Below are positions 13,802-21,188 of a stretch of 23,048 nt of DNA, piece by piece (position 1 is the first letter of the stretch; each line of letters starts with the position of its first letter). Both the position numbers and the translations under genes were made by a program. The notes below the pieces were generated by a model, which saw nothing but the letters and a program-made list of their open reading frames with translations, was not told the origin of the DNA and did no database searches. Source of the DNA: CAJAQL01 sp964442965 (lineage in GTDB: Bacteria; Patescibacteriota; Minisyncoccia; UBA6257; 2-01-FULL-56-20); assembly GCA_964442965.1 (NCBI GenBank), contig CAYUBE010000018.1, positions 1-23,048 on the forward strand, written 5' to 3'.

Positions 13802-14824
13802 ATGAAGATCATTTCCTGGAATGTGAACGGTTTACGATCTGTATACCAAAAGGGTTTTCCGGCATGGCTTGATAAAAGCGGCGCAGACATCGTTTGCGTT
13901 CAGGAAGTGAAGGCGCAAGCCTCCACCGTCCCGCAAGATCTTTTTTCGGGATCGAAATATTCTTTCATCGCCAATTACGCGGAACGCCCGGGCTACAGCG
14001 GCGTCGGCATTTATGTTAAAGAGAAGCCGAAAAAGATTGACACGAAACTCGGCCATCTGCGTTTCGACAACGAGGGCAGGATGGTTCGACTCGATTATCC
14101 CGACTTCACGTTCATCGGCCTCTACATTCCGAATGGGTCGCGCGACAAGCGTGACATGGGATACAAATTAGAAGTTTACCGGCACCTTTTCGAATATTTA
14201 AAGAGCATCAAGAAAAAGAATGTTATCCTGGCGGGGGATTTCAATATTGCGCATGAAGAAATAGATCTTGCACGGCCGAAGGAAAACAAGAACAACACGA
14301 TGTTTACGCCGGAAGAGCGAAAACAGATCGATACATTAGAATCGCTCGGCTTCGTCGATAGCTTCCGCTTGCTTCATAAAGAGGGAAGCCACTATTCCTG
14401 GTGGCCGTATTTTGCGAACGCCCGCGAGCGAAATCGGAGCCTCCCTCACGATATGTTCCAGCCCGCGTTGCGTGGGATAACGCCGGAGCGCGAGGCGCGA
14501 CGAGGAGGCAGTAGCATAAGCTACGACTCCAAGGAGCAACGAAGTGATCCGGCATTAGAACCGCGACCCAGGGGGATAGATTCAGCATCCGCAATACCTG
14601 CGTCATTTCCTCCTCGCCGTATCGCATCGGATACGTCTTCGTCCTCATTCCTTGGTCTTGCGGATGCTGCATCTATCGCGGGCGGAACATATCGTGAGGG
14701 AGGCTCTGGTTGGCGAATAGATTACGTTTTTGTTTCAAAAGCTCTTGCCCCAAAACTGAAAAACGCCTTTATTTTGCCGTCAGTCACAGGTTCCGACCAC
14801 TGCCCCGTCGGAATTGAAATATGA
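13802..14824 (+). CDS. xthA: Exodeoxyribonuclease III-type AP endonuclease interrupted by an in-frame palindromic insertion
   Basis: A 340-residue ExoIII/AP-endonuclease-family protein. Catalytic elements are present: N7 in SWNVNGLR, E35 in QEVK, D146 and N148 in AGDFNIAH, D307 in WRIDY, and D331-H333 in SDHCPV. It should cut at abasic sites and trim 3' ends in base-excision repair. Family members are about 250-270 aa. The excess is one 90-residue block, roughly 213-302, just before GWRIDY, low in complexity and unlike any ExoIII. It is encoded by a 270-bp inverted-repeat unit. Joining the flanks gives ARERNRGWRIDYVF, a normal sequence and a 250-aa protein. Whether the insert is tolerated as a surface loop is unknown. 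The gene follows the peptidase by 9 nt with no Shine-Dalgarno. Confidence 0.9.
   Translation: MKIISWNVNGLRSVYQKGFPAWLDKSGADIVCVQEVKAQASTVPQDLFSGSKYSFIANYAERPGYSGVGIYVKEKPKKIDTKLGHLRFDNEGRMVRLDYPDFTFIGLYIPNGSRDKRDMGYKLEVYRHLFEYLKSIKKKNVILAGDFNIAHEEIDLARPKENKNNTMFTPEERKQIDTLESLGFVDSFRLLHKEGSHYSWWPYFANARERNRSLPHDMFQPALRGITPEREARRGGSSISYDSKEQRSDPALEPRPRGIDSASAIPASFPPRRIASDTSSSSFLGLADAASIAGGTYREGGSGWRIDYVFVSKALAPKLKNAFILPSVTGSDHCPVGIEI
14437..14706. mobile_element. 270-bp palindromic element inserted in frame within xthA
   Basis: The ends are inverted repeats: 14437-14459 pairs perfectly with 14684-14706 (23 bp), and after one bulged base 14461-14467 pairs with 14677-14683. Inside are a second long inverted repeat (14575-14592 with 14660-14677, one mismatch), a CGTATC/GATACG hairpin in its loop, GTAGC/GCTAC (14511-14524), GCGTT/AACGC (14465-14483) and the GC-rich core at 14490-14505. 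The length is a multiple of three and it has no stop in the host frame. It resembles, in principle, the protein-embedded palindromic elements known from Rickettsia, but no sequence relation is claimed. It carries no transposase. Confidence 0.85.
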
Positions 14825-14977
14825 TCACCGAAAACCAAGAGATGCGTATTCCTTGCCTTCTTAACGGATTCCGTGATACGATGGTAGCTACAAAAGTCAT
14901 AAAATTATTTTCCCTTATCGAATTTCATACTTTCGCAATGAAACGAATATTGAAAACAACGGGGATTCTCTATCACT
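14825..14977. other. Intergenic gap before rny
   Basis: About 150 bp without a supported gene. A plus-strand open frame runs through it into rny in another frame but resembles nothing. No convincing terminator or promoter was found, so the rny promoter remains unassigned. Confidence 0.4.
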
Positions 14978-16498
14978 ATGGAAACAGCACTACTTGCGGT
15001 TGTTTTTCTGGCGGTCGGTATCGGAGTGGGATACATCGGTCGTCGGCATATTGTCGGTAAGCGGCTCGGTTCGGTAGAAGAGCAGGCGGAAAAACGCCTC
15101 TCCGAAGCGGAGACAAAATCAAAAGAAATTATTCTCGACGCGAAAGAAAAAGCTGCGGCGTTTTTGGCTGACGCGAAAAATGAGGAGCGCGACCGCCGCA
15201 AAGAATTCGACGCGATCGAAACGAGATTGGTCTCGCGGGAAGAACTGCTCGATAAGCGCTCCGGCGATATTTCACGCGAGGAGAGTTCGGTTCGCGCGCG
15301 GGAAGACGCTTTGCGGACGAAAGAGGACGGCATAGCGAAAAAAGAAGGCGAGTTGGAGCATAAGGTTGAGGAAATTGCCGGGCTTTCCGTAAAGGAGGCG
15401 CAGGAACAGATTCTTCGCCGCGTGAAGGAAGAGCGTGCGCAGGATCTCGCGCAGACGATCCAGAAGATCGATCGTGAAAATCACGAAGAGATCGAAAAGA
15501 AATCGATCGGCATCATCACGACGGCGCTTCAGCGGTACGCGCGGTCGCATGTTTCCGACATTACGACGACCGTGTTCCCGATCGGCGATGATGACATGAA
15601 AGGAAAGATCATCGGCCGCGAAGGGCGCAACATCCGCGCGCTCGAACGCGCGACCGGTGTCGAGTTTTTGGTTGATGAAGCTCCGGACGGCATCATCATC
15701 TCATCGTTTGATCCGTACCGCCGCGAGGTGGCACGGCTCGCGCTCGAGAAATTAGTGAAGGACGGCAGGATCCAGCCAGCGAAGATTGAGGAAAAAGTGG
15801 AAGAGGCAAAAACGGAACTCGTTAAACGGACTCAGGAGATCGGCGATGCGGCGGCGCAGGACCTCGGCATTTTCGATCTGCCGAAAGAATTACTCCAGCT
15901 TTTGGGGCGGCTTCATTTTCGGACGAGCTTCGGCCAGAACGTGCTGACGCATTCGATCGAGGTGGCCTATCTTTCCGAAATGATGGCGCGCGAGCTTGGC
16001 CTCGACGCGGACGTGGCGAAGCGCGGAGCCTTGCTCCATGATATCGGTAAATCGATTGACCACGAGGTCGAGGGAACGCACGTGGAGCTTGGCATCAAAT
16101 TATTGAGAAAATATAATCAGAGCGAAAAGGTGATTGAGGCGATGCAATCGCACCACGAAGATTATCCGTATGCGCGCGCGGAAGCTTATGTGGTCACGGC
16201 GGCGGATGTTCTCTCTGCGGCGCGGCCCGGCGCGCGGCGCGGCACGATCGAGAATTATATCAAGCGGCTCGGTGATCTCGAGAAGATCGCCACTAGCTTC
16301 CCGGGCGTAAAGAGCGCTTACGCTATTTCGGCAGGCAGAGAATTGCGAGTGTTTGTGATTCCGGAAAAGATAGACGATTTCCGTGCGCTCGAAATGGCGC
16401 GCGAGATCGCGGATCGCGTGCAATCGGAATTGAAATATCCGGGCGAAATTAAAGTAAACGTCATCCGCGAGATGAGGGCGGTAGAGTACGCGCGATAG
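14978..16498 (+). CDS. rny: Ribonuclease Y
   Basis: The membrane-anchored endoribonuclease that starts mRNA turnover in many bacteria lacking RNase E. The 506-residue chain has the full family layout: an N-terminal membrane helix (residues 3-20), a long charged coiled coil (about 30-175), a KH RNA-binding domain with GKIIGREGRNIR (208-219), and an HD domain with H325, the HD pair H354-D355 in LLHDIGKSID and H392-H393 further on. Length is close to the usual 510-530. It lies between xthA and the O-antigen-ligase-like gene, with gaps on both sides, and is probably transcribed alone. No Shine-Dalgarno is visible. The identification is secure. Confidence 0.96.
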   Translation: METALLAVVFLAVGIGVGYIGRRHIVGKRLGSVEEQAEKRLSEAETKSKEIILDAKEKAAAFLADAKNEERDRRKEFDAIETRLVSREELLDKRSGDISREESSVRAREDALRTKEDGIAKKEGELEHKVEEIAGLSVKEAQEQILRRVKEERAQDLAQTIQKIDRENHEEIEKKSIGIITTALQRYARSHVSDITTTVFPIGDDDMKGKIIGREGRNIRALERATGVEFLVDEAPDGIIISSFDPYRREVARLALEKLVKDGRIQPAKIEEKVEEAKTELVKRTQEIGDAAAQDLGIFDLPKELLQLLGRLHFRTSFGQNVLTHSIEVAYLSEMMARELGLDADVAKRGALLHDIGKSIDHEVEGTHVELGIKLLRKYNQSEKVIEAMQSHHEDYPYARAEAYVVTAADVLSAARPGARRGTIENYIKRLGDLEKIATSFPGVKSAYAISAGRELRVFVIPEKIDDFRALEMAREIADRVQSELKYPGEIKVNVIREMRAVEYAR

Positions 16499-16504
16499 GA
16501 GGTC

Positions 16505-16540
16505 TCACGATTCATGAATCTTGAATCACGATTCATGAAT
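16505..16540. repeat. Direct repeat of a 15-bp unit containing a palindrome
   Basis: TCACGATTCATGAAT occurs at 16505-16519 and again at 16526-16540. Each copy contains the palindrome ATTCATGAAT, and TTGAATC lies between them, so the region can form alternative hairpins. It follows the rny stop and precedes the next promoter. A similar GATTC/GAATC-rich stretch precedes pyrD. Confidence 0.6.
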
Positions 16541-16549
16541 TTTCCCCTG

Positions 16550-16577
16550 TTGCTTGCATTTTCCATTATGCTATACT
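16550..16577 (+). promoter_or_regulatory. Promoter of the O-antigen-ligase-like operon
   Basis: TTGCTT at 16550-16555, a 16-bp spacer, and TATACT at 16572-16577 with a TG at 16569-16570 (extended -10). The expected transcription start is near 16584, giving a leader of about 6 nt to ATG 16591, or none to TTG 16585. Confidence 0.55.
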
Positions 16578-16590
16578 GATTCCATTGTCT

Positions 16591-18057
16591 ATGACTGACA
16601 CTCTTCTCAATCACGCTGGAGTCTTCACGATAGTAGCGGCATTACCGCTTTTCGGTATCACGGCAAAGGCATTCGGGCAGTCATTCGAACGGATCGCGAA
16701 ATGGTATCTCTACATCGCGGTTTTCGCAGTGGTTATTGTGATGGATTCGATCTTTTTCCCGTTCATTGGCGGCAAGGATTGGTTTTTCCGTTTCAGCATT
16801 GAGCTTTCGCTCATTTCGGTCTTGCTCTGGTGGGCGTTTGAGGCGCGCGATGGTGAAATAAAAAGCCGCCTGAAGCAACTTTTTAAAAAGCCGCTCGTGC
16901 GGGCTGTGACGGTCTTTGTCGTTGCGTTCCTGCTCGCGTGTCTTTTTGCGAACGATGTGCACGCGGCGTTCTGGTCAAACTATGAGCGCGGCGAAGGCGG
17001 CTTCCAGATGATTCACTATTACCTTTTTTTCCTTTTGCTCGCCTTTCTTTTCCGTGAAGAAAAGGATTGGCGGCGTATTTTCGGATTTTCGCTGTGCGCG
17101 GCCGGTCTTATGATCATTTACGGACTCTTTGGAAACTTTGGAACCGCAGGTTTTATCGGTCCCTATGCGGGAACTACGATACCATCAGATTGGATTCATA
17201 AGTTGATCGATGGCCGGTTCGACGGATCACTCGGCAACCCGGCATACGTCGCCCCTTATCTCATGTTTTCGATGTTCTTCGCGGGATATCTCTGGATCAT
17301 GGCGCGGCGGGACAAGCGTGCGACTAAAATGACCGCGTGGAGTTACGGCGCGCTCATAGTCATCTTTCTCTTTTTCTTCTTCCTGAGCCAGACGCGCGGG
17401 GCGTTCATCGGTATGATTCTCGCCGCTTTCGTATTTTTGCTCTATCTTTTCTTCGCGGGAACGTCCCTCGAGCGGAAATGGTCCGGTATTCTCCTCGCTG
17501 TCTTTATTGTCATTGGCGGAGGTTTATTTGCAGTGCGGAATACCACCTTCGTTAAAAACTTGCCCGAAGGGCGCCTCCTCCAGTTGAGTTTGTCGGATCC
17601 GACGGCGCAAACGCGTTTGTGGGTGTGGGGTGAAGCGTGGCAGGGATTCCTTGAACGTCCGGTTTTCGGCTGGGGTCCGGAGAATTTCACGGCGGTCTAT
17701 GATGCGCATTTCAATCCGAAATTCTTTGTTCCTGGCCAAAATACCGAAACGTGGTTCGACCGCGCGCACAGCGTCTATTTCGATTACCTTTCGGAAACCG
17801 GCATCATCGGGCTCCTGAGCTATCTCGGCATATTCGGCGTGTTCGCGTGGGAATTTTTCAAAACACATCGCCGCAAGGCGGCCGGCATCGTTCTTGCGGG
17901 AATCATTCTCGCAATACCGGTAGCGTATCTTGGGCAGGGCGTCGCCATTTTCGATGTCTTCCCGATGTATCTTTGCCTCTTCCTCTTCATGGCATTCGCG
18001 ACGTTCTATTTCGAGAAGGGTCATGTTGAAGTTGCGAAAAGTGAAGCCCATAAATAA
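16591..18057 (+). CDS. O-antigen ligase/polymerase-like membrane protein (Wzy/WaaL family)
   Basis: A polytopic membrane protein of about 488 residues with roughly ten to twelve hydrophobic segments. The large extracytoplasmic loop typical of the Wzy_C/O-antigen-ligase family lies between about 320 and 400 and includes PTAQTRLWVWGEAWQGFLE, RPVFGWGPENF and the conserved DRAHSVYFDYLSETGIIGLL. The FLSQTRGAFIG segment before it is also characteristic. Such proteins join lipid-linked oligosaccharides to an acceptor or polymerise them outside the membrane; in this lineage protein glycosylation or surface-polymer ligation is a plausible role. ATG 16591 is preferred, though TTG 16585 is also in frame. 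The next gene starts 4 nt after its stop, so the pair is an operon. Confidence 0.85.
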   Translation: MTDTLLNHAGVFTIVAALPLFGITAKAFGQSFERIAKWYLYIAVFAVVIVMDSIFFPFIGGKDWFFRFSIELSLISVLLWWAFEARDGEIKSRLKQLFKKPLVRAVTVFVVAFLLACLFANDVHAAFWSNYERGEGGFQMIHYYLFFLLLAFLFREEKDWRRIFGFSLCAAGLMIIYGLFGNFGTAGFIGPYAGTTIPSDWIHKLIDGRFDGSLGNPAYVAPYLMFSMFFAGYLWIMARRDKRATKMTAWSYGALIVIFLFFFFLSQTRGAFIGMILAAFVFLLYLFFAGTSLERKWSGILLAVFIVIGGGLFAVRNTTFVKNLPEGRLLQLSLSDPTAQTRLWVWGEAWQGFLERPVFGWGPENFTAVYDAHFNPKFFVPGQNTETWFDRAHSVYFDYLSETGIIGLLSYLGIFGVFAWEFFKTHRRKAAGIVLAGIILAIPVAYLGQGVAIFDVFPMYLCLFLFMAFATFYFEKGHVEVAKSEAHK

Positions 18058-18061
18058 ATCG

Positions 18062-18706
18062 ATGACGAGGACCACCAAACAAGTTATAGCCGTTGTGACA
18101 TCGCTTCTTATTCTCGCGGTTGCGGCGTACGGCTCATACTTCCCCATGCGGAAAGCGGAAATGTTCATCGCCACACTTCAAAGCTTGCAGACGTCGCCCG
18201 TCAATTCCCTGAATGATCTTACGGCGCGGCTTTCCGTTCCGCTCGATTATCCGTCGCCGATCGGACAGGAGGAGCTGGTCAGGAATACGGCGAACAATAT
18301 CCTGAGCTTCATCTCGCAGGGCGCCGACCCGACGTCGACTGCGGTTCTCGTCTCATTCCTGAACAGCTATTACGATCCGATCATCGCCCGCGGCCGGGGC
18401 ATGAGCTTTGGGCAGGATCTCTACCTGATGGGAGCGATTAATGAAATGGCGTACGTCCATACCGGAAATCCGGCGTACCTCGCGGATTCGCAAAAGTACT
18501 ATGAAGAAGGCGTGGAACTCGGGCCAAACCGGCCGCAGTCACTCTACGGGCTGTTCGACGTATATCGCGCCGAGGGCAACGTGGAAAGCACGACCGCTAC
18601 CGGAGAAAAAATCCTTTCGAATTGGCCGAGCGACACGAGCATTGCGGGAAGTTTGCAGGCATTTTTGCAAGCCTCATCGAGCGCACCCGCAGTGTCGGGG
18701 AAATAG
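18062..18706 (+). CDS. Membrane-anchored TPR-like protein, partner of the O-antigen-ligase-like gene
   Basis: A 214-residue protein with one N-terminal membrane helix (QVIAVVTSLLILAVAAYGSYF) and an outside helical region. Two tetratricopeptide-like helix pairs are visible: YLMGAINEMAYVHTGNPAYL with ADSQKYYEEGVELGP, and QSLYGLFDVYRAEGNVEST with ATGEKILSNWPSD. The ATG at 18062 is 4 nt after the stop of the membrane protein; an alternative in-frame ATG at 18023 lies inside that gene. O-antigen-ligase-like proteins of related organisms often carry TPR repeats at their own C-terminus; here the repeats are a separate gene, so they may scaffold the same reaction. That is inference. The Ser/Ala-rich tail is probably disordered. 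Confidence 0.7.
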   Translation: MTRTTKQVIAVVTSLLILAVAAYGSYFPMRKAEMFIATLQSLQTSPVNSLNDLTARLSVPLDYPSPIGQEELVRNTANNILSFISQGADPTSTAVLVSFLNSYYDPIIARGRGMSFGQDLYLMGAINEMAYVHTGNPAYLADSQKYYEEGVELGPNRPQSLYGLFDVYRAEGNVESTTATGEKILSNWPSDTSIAGSLQAFLQASSSAPAVSGK

Positions 18707-18708
18707 GG

Positions 18709-18774
18709 ATTTAAGAATCAGGATTTATGGTTCAGGAATAATTTCTTCTTGAATCTCGATTCCTAAATCTTGAA
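18709..18774. repeat. Imperfect hairpin of GATTC/GAATC modules before pyrD
   Basis: 18709-18726 pairs imperfectly with 18757-18774, and the loop contains further GGTTC, TTGAATC and GATTCC modules. It follows the TPR gene stop and may act as a transcript end. The in-frame TTG at 18770 lies inside it, which argues for ATG 18785 as the pyrD start. Confidence 0.45.
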
Positions 18775-18784
18775 TCAGTTTCTC

Positions 18785-19876
18785 ATGTATAAATCTTTTA
18801 TCAAGCCTCTTTTGTTTCTTTTCGATCCAGAGTTTGTGCACGATTCTTTTACGGGGATCGGCGAGGCGCTCGGCAATATTCCCGGAGGGAAATCGCTAGT
18901 CAGCTTGATCTGTAATTACGAACATCCATCGCTTGAAACGAAGGTTGCGGGCATCGATTTTAAAAATCCCATCGGGCTTGCCGCGGGATTCGATAAGGAT
19001 GTCCGGCTGACGAACATCATGCCGTCCTGTGGTTTCGGATTTATGGAAGTCGGCGCTGTCACGCAGTTTCCTTACGGCGGAAATCCGGGGACCCGTCTGG
19101 TTCGTTTGCCGGACGACCATTCGATCATCGTTTATTACGGGCTTAAGAATATCGGCGCAGAAGCCATCGCAAAAAAATTGCCGCGTCTTATGCCGTTCAA
19201 AATTCCCGTGGGGCTCAATATCGCAAAGACAAACCGCGCGGATATCAAGGGAGAAAAATCGGTGGAGGATTATGTGGCGACTTATCGGATGCTCGGCGAT
19301 CATTTTGCGTATGCGACGCTCAACATTTCCTGCCCGAATGCCCAGGACGGGTGCCTCTTCCAGGATCCGCGCCTGCTCGACGATCTTTTATCTGCTTTTT
19401 TGAAAGAAAAAAAACGCGGACCGATTTTCCTGAAGATTTCGAACGACCGCACGTTCCATGAGGTGGATGAAATTCTCGCCGTTGTCCAAAAGTATCCTTT
19501 CGTCGACGGGTTTGTGGTTGGTAATCTTTCGAAGCGCCGCGATGCCTTGCGGCTCAAATCACCTGCAAACCGGTTGAATCTGCTTCCACAGGGCGGCATT
19601 TCGGGCGGTCCCGTAAAGGAGCTTTCAACGAACCTCATCCGCCATATTTACCGCCAGACGAGCGGGAAATATGTTTTGATCGGCCTCGGCGGCGTGTTCA
19701 CGGCGGAAGACGCCTATGAAAAAATAAAAGCAGGCGCGTCGCTTGTTCAGATTATTACAGGCCTCATTTATGGCGGCCCCACGACGGTGAAAAAGATAAA
19801 CAAAGAACTCGTTGAGCTTCTTGCCCGCGACGGATATCGCCACATAAGCGAAGCTGTCGGTAAAGAGAACAAATAA
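18785..19876 (+). CDS. pyrD: Dihydroorotate dehydrogenase, class-2-like with a Cys at the catalytic position
   Basis: Oxidises dihydroorotate to orotate with FMN in pyrimidine synthesis. The 363-residue protein follows class 2: an N-terminal helical extension (YKSFIKPLLFLFDPEFVHDS) that usually contacts membrane quinones, NPIGLAAGFDKD (61-72, FMN-contact K71), GFGFMEVGAVT, RLVRLP, YGLKNIG, FLKISND, PQGGISGGPV and the FMN-phosphate loop IGLGGVFTAEDAYEKI. The active-site loop reads NISCPN with C183, where class 2 enzymes have Ser (NVSSPN) and class 1 enzymes have Cys. The electron acceptor is therefore uncertain. No other pyr gene is nearby. A long perfect hairpin follows the stop. Confidence 0.9.
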   Translation: MYKSFIKPLLFLFDPEFVHDSFTGIGEALGNIPGGKSLVSLICNYEHPSLETKVAGIDFKNPIGLAAGFDKDVRLTNIMPSCGFGFMEVGAVTQFPYGGNPGTRLVRLPDDHSIIVYYGLKNIGAEAIAKKLPRLMPFKIPVGLNIAKTNRADIKGEKSVEDYVATYRMLGDHFAYATLNISCPNAQDGCLFQDPRLLDDLLSAFLKEKKRGPIFLKISNDRTFHEVDEILAVVQKYPFVDGFVVGNLSKRRDALRLKSPANRLNLLPQGGISGGPVKELSTNLIRHIYRQTSGKYVLIGLGGVFTAEDAYEKIKAGASLVQIITGLIYGGPTTVKKINKELVELLARDGYRHISEAVGKENK

Positions 19877-19897
19877 CAAGTGGAGGCTTTCTTTTCT

Positions 19898-19990
19898 GGA
19901 AGATTTATCTCCAAGATATGAGTAATATGCCCGAAGGGTATGCGAGGACGAACCCCTTCGGGCATATTACTCATATCTTGTGGATCTTCC
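19898..19990. repeat. Long-armed palindrome after pyrD
   Basis: A perfect 27-bp stem (19912-19938 with 19954-19980), loop 19939-19953, and an outer GGAAGAT/ATCTTCC pair (19898-19904 with 19984-19990) separated by a short unpaired stretch. The loop contains TGCGAGGACGAA, similar to the core of the xthA element. It could end pyrD transcription, although no T-run follows. Confidence 0.8.
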
Positions 19991-20013
19991 AAAAAACGGG
20001 AAAACCAGAACTC

Positions 20014-20041
20014 TTGCGCGGGTTTTTCGGTTTGGTACAAT
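20014..20041 (+). promoter_or_regulatory. Promoter of the DsbA-like gene (leaderless)
   Basis: TTGCGC at 20014-20019, a 16-bp spacer and TACAAT at 20036-20041. The -10 ends 7 nt before ATG 20049. An ATG at 20040 overlaps the -10 box, so 20049 is the likely start. Confidence 0.6.
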
Positions 20042-20048
20042 GGATTAC

Positions 20049-20858
20049 ATGAATAACAACAATAAGGAAGAAAAAAAGTTCGTCGCGGGCGAGGAAAAGG
20101 AAACGCCCAAGGTTTCAAACGATAAATTTTTGCCGATCAGTATTGTCGTTGCGGCCGTTTTGATCTGCGGCGCCATTCTGTTTTCGGTCTTTTATCATAG
20201 TGGATCTTCAAACGGAGGAAGCGCTGGCGTTGCCCCCGGTACGGTGGCTGTTCAAACACCCACCACGACGGTTGCCAGCCTCATGACGCTTGGTCCGCGT
20301 GACGCCGCACTCGGTAACGCGAACGCACCTGTCACGATCGTCGAATACGGCGATTATCAGTGTCCGTTCTGTACGCGCTATTTCTCGCAGATCCAGCCGC
20401 TCATTAAATCCCAATATATAGATACGGGAAAGGCGAAGATGGTATTCCGCGATTTTCCGTTTCTCGGCCCTGAGTCGACGGCCGCGGCAAATGCCGCGCA
20501 ATGCGCGGAGGATCAGGGCAAGCTGTGGGATTATCATGACGCGCTCTATGCGGCGAAGATTGCCGATGAAAACAAGAATAGTAGCGCCGAGAATGATGGA
20601 TTTTTCACGCGTACAGAATTTTTATCACTTGCAAATCAGGTCGGCTTGAACGCGGCGAGCTTTACCTCTTGTCTTGACGGCAATCAACACGCGAGCGATG
20701 TGGCCGCGGAAAAAGCCGCTGCCGTTGCGGCAGGCGTCGGTTCAACCCCGACGACGATTGTGAACGGCAAGATGGTGACTGAATCGGACGGTTCAGGGGC
20801 GGGCGCCGATTCAACGGCAGTTCTTCAAGCTATTGCGAACGCGGTAAGCGGCCAATAA
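20049..20858 (+). CDS. Membrane-anchored DsbA-family thiol oxidoreductase
   Basis: A 269-residue protein. A charged N-terminal tail of 26 residues is followed by one membrane helix (about 27-49), a Gly/Ser/Thr-rich linker, and a DsbA-like thioredoxin fold from about 84. The redox motif is C105-P-F-C108 in YGDYQCPFCTRYF, and the cis-Pro loop is GSTPTTIVNG near the end. The stretch FRDFPFLGPESTAAANAAQCAEDQGKLWD (given here only as a landmark by its ends FRDFPF and GKLWD) is typical of the thioredoxin_4/DsbA-like group. It probably makes or repairs disulfides in exported proteins outside the membrane. The promoter at 20014-20041 decides the start. The SPW protein and glutaredoxin follow. Confidence 0.88.
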   Translation: MNNNNKEEKKFVAGEEKETPKVSNDKFLPISIVVAAVLICGAILFSVFYHSGSSNGGSAGVAPGTVAVQTPTTTVASLMTLGPRDAALGNANAPVTIVEYGDYQCPFCTRYFSQIQPLIKSQYIDTGKAKMVFRDFPFLGPESTAAANAAQCAEDQGKLWDYHDALYAAKIADENKNSSAENDGFFTRTEFLSLANQVGLNAASFTSCLDGNQHASDVAAEKAAAVAAGVGSTPTTIVNGKMVTESDGSGAGADSTAVLQAIANAVSGQ

Positions 20859-20859
20859 A

Positions 20860-20968
20860 ATGAAATTCTCACAGTTTCGGCTGCGGCTTCGTTGCTTCTC
20901 CTCGAAAGCCTCTCCGAGGATTCCATCGTCGTCGCGTCTTGCCTCGCACGAAACTGAGGAAATTTCAT
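20860..20968. repeat. Imperfect palindrome after the DsbA-like gene
   Basis: 20860-20879 pairs with 20949-20968 except for a few central mismatches (ATGAAATT and CAGTTTCG are the perfectly paired ends). On the minus strand the interior reads TGCGAGGC and then GACGCGACGACG, like the cores of the xthA and pyrD palindromes. CCTCGAAAG and CTCTCCGAGG form further internal pairs. It may be the transcript end of the DsbA-like gene. Confidence 0.7.
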
Positions 20969-21003
20969 AGCAGAAAGAAAATTATCTGAACAATAAAAAG
21001 ACT

Positions 21004-21177
21004 ATGACGGAACGGTGGATTGATATCGTGATAGGCGCGTGGCTCATCATCTCTCCTTGGGTGCTTGGTTTCTCGGACAGTTTTCTTATAAAATGGAGTA
21101 GTGTTCTCTGCGGGATTGCGCTCGTTTTGATGAATGCATGGATTCTTTCCGGGCGGCGCGAAACAGAAAAAAAATAA
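21004..21177 (+). CDS. 57-aa SPW-motif membrane protein
   Basis: A short frame: ATG at 21004, TAA at 21175-21177. The peptide has two hydrophobic helices, WIDIVIGAWLIISPWVLGFS (the SPW motif with following VLGFS) and VLCGIALVLMNAWIL, then a basic and acidic tail. This is one half of the usual two-SPW, four-helix unit of the SPW repeat family, whose function is unknown. It lies between the DsbA-like and glutaredoxin genes; its stop is 11 nt before the glutaredoxin start, so they may be cotranscribed. Coding potential is supported by the motif and not by length. Confidence 0.7.
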   Translation: MTERWIDIVIGAWLIISPWVLGFSDSFLIKWSSVLCGIALVLMNAWILSGRRETEKK

Positions 21178-21188
21178 TATAAACCACT

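Noticed and set aside
14304..14672. Minus-strand open frame within the xthA insertion as a gene carried by the element
   Set aside because: It is mostly complementary to hairpins and host coding sequence, with no motif and no start signals.
14437..14706. Group I or group II intron, or an intein, in xthA
   Set aside because: The insert is too short for an intein, has no C/N-type splice residues at its protein borders, and no intron core motifs; a palindromic element explains the ends better.
14821..15060. Plus-strand 79-codon frame overlapping the end of xthA and the start of rny
   Set aside because: It runs into rny in another frame and resembles no protein.
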